NCBI GenBank assembly: GCA_046153915.1
Contig: JBJXFC010000245.1
Coordinates: 1 to 19,737, forward strand
Direction: 5' to 3'
DNA: 19,737 nucleotides
Source: JANNVZ01 sp046153915
GTDB lineage: Bacteria > Bacteroidota > Bacteroidia > Flavobacteriales_D > Sanyastnellaceae
Below, one piece after another: positions 13,865-19,737 of the stretch. The position numbers were made by a program, and so were the translations under genes. The stretch's first letter is position 1. The number at the start of each line of letters is the position of its first letter. Below the pieces are notes generated by a model. The model did not search any database, had not been told where the DNA came from, and saw only the letters and a list, made by a program, of their open reading frames with translations.

Positions 13865-14977
13865 TTGAATATTTCTGCAGCTAACGCCAAGTTCCGCACC
13901 GGTAAAGACCTCGAGTTCTACAGCATTATGAGAGGCCGTGTGGATGCCTATTTTGAAAAGAATGGTATTTCCAAGCACGCAAACGCATCCATGATTATCA
14001 AAACGATCGTTTTGGTGTTTTTTTACGTAGCGCCATTTGTCGCACTTTTGGTTTGGCAGCCCGGTTTTTGGGTGGCAATGGGTCTTTGGCTCATCATGGG
14101 ATTTGCAGTGGCGGGTGTTGGCATGAGTGTAATGCACGACGCCAATCACGGTGCCTATTCTTCAAGTGAAACGGTAAACAAATGGGTGGGCTATTCTCTG
14201 AATTTTTTGGGAGGATCTGTTGCAAACTGGAAAATGCAACACAATATGCTACACCATACCTATACCAACGTTACTGGTATGGATGAAGATATTGATACCA
14301 AATTGATTCTGAGGTTTTCACCACACGCAGAACACCGCAAAGTCTATCGTTTTCAATGGCTATATGCCTTTGTATTTTATTCTATTCTGACACTGTATTG
14401 GGGTGTTGCCAAAGATCTTGTGCAGTATTTCGGATACAAAAAGAAGGGCCTTAACAAAAACAATCAGTCTAAAAACATCTGGTATCTGGTGCGCGTATCT
14501 GCAGTCAAAATAGTGTACTTCTTTACATTCCTGATTTTGCCAGTATTGGTTACAAGTATACCTTTTTATCAGATTTTGATTGGTTTTGTGTTAATGCACG
14601 TGCTTGCCGGATTGATTCTTTCTGTGATATTCCAAATGGCACACACCCTAGAAGAAACGGAATTTCCTCTGCCAGACGAAAGTGGTAATATGGAGAATTC
14701 CTGGGCCATCCATCAACTAAAAACAACGGCAGATTTTTCGCAGGACAACAAACTTTTATCGTGGTATATCGGCGGACTTAATTTCCAGGTTGAGCACCAT
14801 TTGTTCCCGAGAATTTGTCACGTGCACTATCCCGCCATTGCTCCGATTATCGAAGAAACGGCCAAAGAATTTGGAGTGCCGTATCTGGTAAATCATACGT
14901 TTGCCTCTGCCTTTAAATCGCATCTGGCCATGCTTCAGAAATTGGGTAGGCCGAAGCTCGATGAGATAATGGGCTAG
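13865..14977 (+). CDS. Membrane fatty acid (acyl-lipid/acyl-CoA) desaturase
   Basis: A 370-residue di-iron membrane desaturase of the delta-6/linoleoyl-CoA desaturase-like group, introducing a double bond into fatty acyl chains at the inner membrane and thus affecting fluidity. The three histidine boxes are intact: HDANH (91-95), HNMLHH (126-131) and QVEHH (308-312). Hydrophobic pairs at ~44-66/70-90 and ~212-232/236-256 give the usual four-helix layout. There is no cytochrome b5 domain, so an external electron donor is needed. The start is a TTG at 13865: upstream in frame there is only CAA TCA GTC CTA before a TAA, and the promoter just ahead supports it. The first ATG, at 13928, would remove family-typical residues (NAKFRTGKDLEFY). 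The gene is monocistronic; the next gene converges 6 nt beyond its stop. Confidence 0.93.
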   Translation: MNISAANAKFRTGKDLEFYSIMRGRVDAYFEKNGISKHANASMIIKTIVLVFFYVAPFVALLVWQPGFWVAMGLWLIMGFAVAGVGMSVMHDANHGAYSSSETVNKWVGYSLNFLGGSVANWKMQHNMLHHTYTNVTGMDEDIDTKLILRFSPHAEHRKVYRFQWLYAFVFYSILTLYWGVAKDLVQYFGYKKKGLNKNNQSKNIWYLVRVSAVKIVYFFTFLILPVLVTSIPFYQILIGFVLMHVLAGLILSVIFQMAHTLEETEFPLPDESGNMENSWAIHQLKTTADFSQDNKLLSWYIGGLNFQVEHHLFPRICHVHYPAIAPIIEETAKEFGVPYLVNHTFASAFKSHLAMLQKLGRPKLDEIMG

Positions 14978-14983
14978 TTTTAA

Positions 14984-15457
14984 TCAGAAATCACTTTCAT
15001 ACATTCCGGTTTCGGCGAGAATTTTTTCCCGGGTTGGCCTAAGCGCAATGAGGATGAGTATACCCATTCCTACGCCGATAAGGAAAAGACTGTTGGCCGT
15101 GAGGAAATATCCAACCAAGCTGAAAAGTGAAGGCCCTTCTATAGCGGCAAAACGAATCACTGTATTTTGTTGGTGTCCTTTGAGTTTTTCGCCTTTTCCC
15201 GGTAGTTCTTTCAGCAACTGCATTCTTTTGGGAATGAGCAAAAAGGCGATGGATAGTCCTACGACAAAAAAGACGAGCCCCGCAATCATCAATGTCGATG
15301 AGAGATCAGGAGCCTGGGCTATGTCCTTCATCATAAAGAAATGGAAATAGGCTGTAAAAATGGTCAATCCAGCTACCAGAGCGTAACATATTATGGAGAG
15401 CGATCGATGGTATTTCTCCAGCGACAAACCGGAAAAATCTTGTCTGTTTTGAGGCAT
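14984..15457 (-). CDS. Small four-helix membrane protein of unknown function
   Basis: 157 residues from ATG at 15457. Four hydrophobic segments are visible, about residues 20-43, 54-76, 108-122 and 124-142. A basic cytoplasmic-looking loop (PKRMQLLKELPGKGEKLKGHQQ) separates helices two and three, followed by the motif VIRFAAIEGPSLFSLVGYF. The topology would leave both ends on the same side. Similar small membrane proteins occur in Bacteroidota genomes without assigned function; I do not recognise a named family. It ends 6 nt from the desaturase stop (convergent) and begins 35 nt downstream of the aldehyde dehydrogenase stop, so it may be cotranscribed with that gene. No promoter box of its own was found. 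Confidence 0.8.
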   Translation of the reverse strand: MPQNRQDFSGLSLEKYHRSLSIICYALVAGLTIFTAYFHFFMMKDIAQAPDLSSTLMIAGLVFFVVGLSIAFLLIPKRMQLLKELPGKGEKLKGHQQNTVIRFAAIEGPSLFSLVGYFLTANSLFLIGVGMGILILIALRPTREKILAETGMYESDF

Positions 15458-15492
15458 CGTGCGGATTAAAACTGATTTATGCGAAAGCCAAT

Positions 15493-17049
15493 TTAGAAAT
15501 CAAACTTGATCCCCTGTGCCAGTGGCAAGCTGGTAGAATAGTTGATTGTATTGGTTTGGCGGCGCATGTAGTTTTTCCAGGCATCCGATCCACTTTCGCG
15601 ACCACCACCGGTTTCTTTTTCACCACCAAAAGCACCACCTATTTCTGCACCACTGGTTCCAATATTTACGTTGGCAATTCCACAATCGCTTCCTGAAACA
15701 GAAAGGAATTGTTCCGCCTCACGCATATTGGTTGTCATAATCGACGATGAAAGTCCCTGCACAACACCATTCTGCATAGCGATTGCTTCATCGAGTGATT
15801 TGTATTTCATGATGTACAAAATCGGAGCAAATGTTTCGTGTTGCACAATTGGCAGCGAAGAGTCTTTTACTTCAATGATGCACGGCTTCACATAACAGCC
15901 GCTTTCATATCCTGCACCAGCGACAACGCCACCTTCTACAACCACTTTGCCTCCTTGAGCTTTGGCATCCTCAATGGATTTTTCATACATCGCAACAGCG
16001 GCTTTATCAATCAGCGGACCCACGTGGTTGTTCTGATCGAGCGGATTGCCAATGCGCAACTGACCATAGGCCGCGGTGAGTTTGTTCTTTACCTCTTCAA
16101 ATACATTTTCATGGATGATAAGGCGACGCGTTGTTGTGCAGCGCTGTCCGGCAGTGCCACAGGCACCAAATACAGCTCCGATAATAGTCATTTTGAGATC
16201 TGCATTTTCTGTTACAATGATGGCATTGTTTCCCCCAAGTTCCAGCAACGAGCGTCCAAAACGTTCTGCTACCTGCGCACCAACCATGCGGCCCATGCGT
16301 GTGCTTCCTGTTGCGCTAATCAAAGGAAGTCGGCTATCGCGTGTCATCATTTCACCTACTTGATAATCGCCACTTACGATACACGAAATGCCTTCAGGCA
16401 AATTGTTATCAGCAGCAACTTCATTCCAGATATTCTGACAAGCAATGGAACAGAGTGGTGTTTTTTCAGACCCTTTCCAAATACATACATCTCCACACAC
16501 CCATGCCAATGCACTATTCCAGGCCCAAACTGCAACCGGGAAATTGAATGCAGAAATAATTCCCACCACCCCAAGCGGATGCCATTGCTCATACATGCGG
16601 TGTCCGGGGCGTTCGCTGTGCATCGACAATCCATAAAGTTGACGCGAAAGACCAACAGCAAAATCACAGATATCAATCATTTCCTGCACCTCACCCAAAC
16701 CTTCCTGCAGCGATTTGCCCATTTCATAACTCACTAACATGCCGAGCTCTTGCTTGTACTCGCGTAGTTTATTACCAAACTGGCGAACTATTTCTCCGCG
16801 CTTAGGCGCCGGCATCGATCTCCACGTGGAATAAGCTTCCTGTGCAGACTTTACCGCCACTTCATAATCTTCTTTGGTCGTTGTGCTAACGCTTCCAATA
16901 AGTTGTCCATCTACAGGAGAATAGCTGTCTATAACTGGCCCGTTGCCAAAAAAATGTTTTCCGGTAGAAGTTCCCTCGTTCGTTTTTTTCAATCCGAGTT
17001 TGAGAAGTGCTGGTTCGATGTTGATTCCTTGTGCAGTTGCAGTTGACAT
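15493..17049 (-). CDS. ALDH7-family aldehyde dehydrogenase (alpha-aminoadipic semialdehyde dehydrogenase type)
   Basis: A 518-residue NAD(P)-dependent aldehyde dehydrogenase resembling antiquitin (ALDH7A1) and its bacterial relatives, which oxidise alpha-aminoadipic semialdehyde/piperideine-6-carboxylate in lysine breakdown. Catalytic and cofactor sites are complete: SAFNFPVAVW with Asn169, KGSEKTPL (192-199), GSTRMGRMV (248-256), LLELGGNN with Glu270, GTAGQRCTTTRR with catalytic Cys304, and HETFAPI with Glu405. The GQRCTTTRRL signature and the C-terminal EIGGAFGGEKETGGGRESGSDAW segment are typical of ALDH7. It has no signal peptide, so it is cytoplasmic. The ATG at 17049 lies 17 nt after a consensus -7 box. 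No other lysine-degradation gene is in the window, so the exact substrate is inferred from the subfamily only. Confidence 0.93.
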   Translation of the reverse strand: MSTATAQGINIEPALLKLGLKKTNEGTSTGKHFFGNGPVIDSYSPVDGQLIGSVSTTTKEDYEVAVKSAQEAYSTWRSMPAPKRGEIVRQFGNKLREYKQELGMLVSYEMGKSLQEGLGEVQEMIDICDFAVGLSRQLYGLSMHSERPGHRMYEQWHPLGVVGIISAFNFPVAVWAWNSALAWVCGDVCIWKGSEKTPLCSIACQNIWNEVAADNNLPEGISCIVSGDYQVGEMMTRDSRLPLISATGSTRMGRMVGAQVAERFGRSLLELGGNNAIIVTENADLKMTIIGAVFGACGTAGQRCTTTRRLIIHENVFEEVKNKLTAAYGQLRIGNPLDQNNHVGPLIDKAAVAMYEKSIEDAKAQGGKVVVEGGVVAGAGYESGCYVKPCIIEVKDSSLPIVQHETFAPILYIMKYKSLDEAIAMQNGVVQGLSSSIMTTNMREAEQFLSVSGSDCGIANVNIGTSGAEIGGAFGGEKETGGGRESGSDAWKNYMRRQTNTINYSTSLPLAQGIKFDF

Positions 17050-17066
17050 GTCTGAAAATTTTGCGG

Positions 17067-17074
17067 CAAAGATA
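17067..17074 (-). promoter_or_regulatory. -7 promoter box of the aldehyde dehydrogenase gene
   Basis: The minus strand reads TATCTTTG, identical to the desaturase box and a perfect TAnnTTTG, 17 nt before the ATG at 17049. No -33 TTTG is seen at the right spacing; CGAA at 17087-17090 is too close. Confidence 0.5.
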
Positions 17075-17196
17075 CTGTTTCGATGTCGAAGTTTTGAGTA
17101 AGAATCGGGTCAAAATGATGTCCTTTTTACTCGCGTAATAGCTGGTTTCTGCCGTTTGCTGATCATAACGAAAAACAGCGACTTTTAAGAATGACC

Positions 17197-17204
17197 TACC
17201 TTTC
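17197..17204 (+). promoter_or_regulatory. Possible -7 box of the RNA helicase gene
   Basis: TACCTTTC fits TAnnTTTG at 7 of 8 positions and is 19 nt before the ATG at 17224, matching the spacing in this window. If real, it excludes the upstream ATG at 17191 as the start. Confidence 0.35.
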
Positions 17205-17223
17205 CACCTCTCAAAAAGGAATC

Positions 17224-18534
17224 ATGTTTCAGAAAATACTCGAAAAACTTCAGATCAACGAACTGAACAGCATGCAACTGGCATCGCTTGAGTCCAGCCG
17301 TTCACATGCAGATATCGTTCTACTCGCTCCTACCGGTTCTGGTAAAACACTTGCGTTTTTACTTCCGGTACTTCATGCACTCGATCAAAAAAAGAAAGGT
17401 GTTCAAGCCCTGGTGCTTGTTCCTTCTCGCGAGTTGGCGATGCAAATTGAACAGGTTTTTAAACAAATGGGAGTCGAGTTTAAAGTGAATTGTTGTTACG
17501 GTGGACATCCTACGCGCATAGAAAAAAATAACCTGTCGCATCCACCCGCGCTTTTGGTGGGTACCCCAGGACGTATTGCCTATCATCTCAGGAATAAAAA
17601 TTTCGAAGTGAATGATTTGCAGACATTGGTACTCGATGAATTCGATAAATCACTTGAATTGGGATTTATGGAAGACATGTCGGAAATCATTCGCGGATTA
17701 ACTCACCTTCGTAAACGGTTGCTGATTTCGGCAACGAGCATGGATGAAATTCCGGAATTCACCGGTGTTAAGAGGCCTCAGGTGCTGAATTATCTGCACG
17801 CAAAGTCCCCTACAAAATCTGAATTAAAAGTAAAATTTATCCGCGCATTTGATACCGATAAATTGGAAACTCTTTTTTCGCTAATGTGTTTTCTGCAGAA
17901 TAAACCAACACTGGTATTTTGCAATCACCGCGACTCTGTAGATCGGATAAGTGCGCTGTTAAAAGAAAAATCTCTTGCCCACGGTGTATTTCACGGCGGC
18001 ATGGAACAGGAAGATCGGGAAAAGGCACTTATAAAATTTCGCAATGGAAGCCACCGAATTCTGGTTACCACGGATCTGGCTTCACGTGGTCTCGATATTC
18101 CGGAAATTGATGCTGTTGTGCATTATCAATTGCCAACCACCATTGAAGTATTTACACATCGCAATGGCCGCACTGCCCGCATGAATGCCGATGGAACTGC
18201 CTATATGCTACTTTCTGCGAAGGAGTTTATTCCGCCATTTATACCAGGGCATCCCGAAGCTTTTGTACTTCCTGTCGATTCTGCACTACCACCCAAATCG
18301 CAGTGGCAGACATTGTATATCGGAGCAGGCAAGAAAGACAAAATAAACAAGATGGATATCGTGGGCATGCTTCTTAAGAAGGGACAACTTGCCAAAGAAG
18401 AATTGGGGCGTGTGGAAGTGATGGATACAACGGCTTATGTTGCCGTGAGAAGCAATAAAGTGCAGCAAGTTCTGAAATTAATCAAAGACGAAAAAATCAA
18501 GAACCGAAAGATTAAAATAGAGATTTCGGCTTAA
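17224..18534 (+). CDS. DEAD-box family ATP-dependent RNA helicase with DbpA-type RNA-binding domain
   Basis: 436 residues from the ATG at 17224 (MFQKILEKLQINELNSMQ, the Q-motif region); an ATG 33 nt upstream would add MTYLSTSQKGI and overlaps a probable -7 box. Helicase motifs in order: APTGSGKT (35-42), PSRELA, TPGR, VLDEFD (motif II, 136-141), SAT (169-171), VFCNHRD, TDLASRGLDIP and HRNGRTAR (312-319). Motif II reads DEFD, not the canonical DEAD, but keeps both acidic residues. The last ~75 residues carry IGAGKKDKINKMDIVG and VEVMDTTAYVAV, the pattern of the DbpA/YxiN RNA-binding domain that recognises a 23S rRNA hairpin in the family, so large-subunit assembly is the likely job. The gene stands alone, divergent from the aldehyde dehydrogenase gene. 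Confidence 0.93.
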   Translation: MFQKILEKLQINELNSMQLASLESSRSHADIVLLAPTGSGKTLAFLLPVLHALDQKKKGVQALVLVPSRELAMQIEQVFKQMGVEFKVNCCYGGHPTRIEKNNLSHPPALLVGTPGRIAYHLRNKNFEVNDLQTLVLDEFDKSLELGFMEDMSEIIRGLTHLRKRLLISATSMDEIPEFTGVKRPQVLNYLHAKSPTKSELKVKFIRAFDTDKLETLFSLMCFLQNKPTLVFCNHRDSVDRISALLKEKSLAHGVFHGGMEQEDREKALIKFRNGSHRILVTTDLASRGLDIPEIDAVVHYQLPTTIEVFTHRNGRTARMNADGTAYMLLSAKEFIPPFIPGHPEAFVLPVDSALPPKSQWQTLYIGAGKKDKINKMDIVGMLLKKGQLAKEELGRVEVMDTTAYVAVRSNKVQQVLKLIKDEKIKNRKIKIEISA

Positions 18535-18596
18535 GGATGCTGGTTTCTTCATTCAGAATTTTATTGCATTTTCACAACGCGGAATGCCCCAAACCC

Positions 18597-19737
18597 TTAG
18601 AAGCGATAAGCCAAACTTCCTTTTAGAAAGAAGGGCGTACCTGGCGTGAAATGGATTTCTTCTACACTTTCGGCCTCGTTCTGAAGTTGCGATTCTGTGG
18701 CGAATTGGGTTTCATTCCATTTTGTATTAAATACATTTTCTATTTTGATTCCCACATCCACTCGCTTGAATTTATAACCGGCATTGACGTCAGTAACGGA
18801 ATACCCCTTCGCCACAATAGTGTTGTCTTCATTGGCGGGACGGTCGGTCATGATGCGACAACGAATGCCTCCATAGAATCCGGATGGATGCACAACGCTC
18901 AGTCCACCTGTTGCTGTTAGGGCTGGTGCAAGGGGAATGTAATTGTTACCAGACTCTTCATTGACCGATCTTGCGATGGCACTGTTGACATCGGCATCGG
19001 CATACAACCAATGCGTAATTTCATAACGTAGGCCGATGTCAATCCCCTTTCTGGCACTTTGTCCACTGAGCTCTACAATTCCTGCATCACCTACGTAAAC
19101 AAATTCTTGTTGGAGAAACAGATACCAACCCGCAGCATTGATCATCAAGCGAGAATAAGGCTTCCAGATAAAGCCAAGGTCTGCTCCATGAGCAGCAGGA
19201 AGTATGGATTTACCATTCTGTGGCACAACTACGCGGGTATCATTGCTGTGAAATCCCCGGCCTGTTTTGAGATAAAGCTGCAGGTGGTTTGAATAATTGT
19301 AGAGCACATTCAACTTAGGACTGAGTGTCATTGCAGAAGCACTTTGGTTGCTGTAAGTGCTTTGAAGTTTATCGTAGTAGGCATTTGCAAAATAATCTAT
19401 ACGCATAGCAGGATTAAATAGCCATTTGCCCACTTGAAATTCTGCATTTACAAATCCAAAGTAGTTGGATTCATCTACATCACCGAGCTGAATCTGATTT
19501 AGCGTTGTTTGGCGTTGCAGCGTGTGTGATAATTCGCTGTCTGTGGTTTGATCGTTGCGCAGTCCGATAGCCGCCGCAAGAGATCCTTTCCATTTGGTGT
19601 TATCAAAATACCGTTTGATTTCACTTTTGAATCCAAAAAGCTGACGTGATTCTTTTTGTTTGATCTGATCTCCATTCAAACTATCATCCAGGAAAAAAGT
19701 AAAGTTGGAAAACAATTCAAAATCATAAAAAGCCAGG
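18597..19737 (-). CDS. TonB-dependent receptor, C-terminal barrel (5' end outside window)
   Basis: The frame runs from the stop at 18597 past the right edge; codons up to 19736 read on without a stop, so the TTG at 19715 is not the start. The visible ~380 residues are strands of a large outer-membrane barrel: FFGKxEF-like repeats such as NYFGFVNAEFQVGKWLFNPAMRIDYF, LSPKLNVLYNYSNHLQLYLKTGRGFHSND, ADLGFIWKPYSRLMINAAGWYLFLQQEFVY and GIDIGLRYEITHWLYADADV, then VNAGYKFKRVDVGIKIENVFNTKWNE and the C-terminal FFLKGSLAYRF. The N-E-N/IENVFNTKW segment and the terminal aromatic residue are typical of the last strands of TonB-dependent receptors. The plug and the TonB box lie outside, so substrate (siderophore, metal, glycan) cannot be told. 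No SusD-like partner is visible downstream. Confidence 0.92.
   Translation of the reverse strand, partial: LAFYDFELFSNFTFFLDDSLNGDQIKQKESRQLFGFKSEIKRYFDNTKWKGSLAAAIGLRNDQTTDSELSHTLQRQTTLNQIQLGDVDESNYFGFVNAEFQVGKWLFNPAMRIDYFANAYYDKLQSTYSNQSASAMTLSPKLNVLYNYSNHLQLYLKTGRGFHSNDTRVVVPQNGKSILPAAHGADLGFIWKPYSRLMINAAGWYLFLQQEFVYVGDAGIVELSGQSARKGIDIGLRYEITHWLYADADVNSAIARSVNEESGNNYIPLAPALTATGGLSVVHPSGFYGGIRCRIMTDRPANEDNTIVAKGYSVTDVNAGYKFKRVDVGIKIENVFNTKWNETQFATESQLQNEAESVEEIHFTPGTPFFLKGSLAYRF

Noticed and set aside
15838..16737. 299-codon plus-strand frame antisense to the aldehyde dehydrogenase
   Set aside because: A shadow of a gene with complete ALDH7 motifs; the translation is Cys/His-rich noise.
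1..19737. CRISPR array, tRNA/rRNA, insertion sequence or prophage
   Set aside because: No regularly spaced repeats, no cloverleaf-like sequence, no transposase, integrase or phage structural gene was seen on either strand.

Overview
The window looks like chromosomal DNA of a member of the Bacteroidota. The evidence is a type IX secretion (gliding-motility type) C-terminal sorting domain in the first gene, a TonB-dependent receptor, several DUF2490/porin-like outer-membrane barrels, a Bacteroidota-type PAS/HisKA_2 sensor kinase with a MORN-repeat partner, a lack of purine-rich Shine-Dalgarno sequences, and promoter -7 boxes of the form TAnnTTTG lying about 17-25 nt before several starts. No phage, IS, tRNA, rRNA or CRISPR was seen. 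Coding density is high and the genes change strand often.

Layout. (1) 1-1508, plus strand: the 3' end of a large FnIII/CHU_C secreted protein, then riboflavin synthase. (2) 1521-4191, minus strand: a tight four-gene operon transcribed VTC polyphosphate-polymerase domain -> DUF4956 membrane protein -> small lipoprotein -> DUF2490 outer-membrane barrel. (3) 4382-8444, minus strand: a MORN-repeat secreted protein and, 7 nt downstream, a soluble multi-PAS histidine kinase. (4) 8445-9022: a 578-nt stretch without genes. It has an 86% A+T segment, a perfect DnaA box, a near-perfect one, three copies of a 9-mer and an extreme G-over-C strand bias. (5) 9023-11105, plus strand: rpiB and a secreted M28 peptidase, 1 nt apart. 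(6) 11114-13520, minus strand: two diverged tandem outer-membrane barrel genes and a TlpA-type thioredoxin lipoprotein. (7) 13865-14977, plus strand: a fatty acid desaturase with a well-formed Bacteroidota promoter. (8) 14984-17049, minus strand: a small four-helix membrane protein and an ALDH7-type aldehyde dehydrogenase. (9) 17224-18534, plus strand: a DbpA-type RNA helicase. (10) 18597-19737, minus strand: the C-terminal barrel of a TonB-dependent receptor that runs off the window.

Most genes are ordinary housekeeping or envelope genes. The best candidate for an uncharacterised system is the VTC-DUF4956-lipoprotein-DUF2490 operon. Its products are predicted to be, in order, a cytoplasmic/inner-face polymerase, an inner-membrane protein, a lipoprotein and an outer-membrane barrel, so it could make and move polyphosphate, or respond to it, across the envelope. 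The second is the intergenic region 8445-9022, whose features resemble an origin-like or DnaA-controlled element. Function calls rest on motif recognition by eye; no database search was run.
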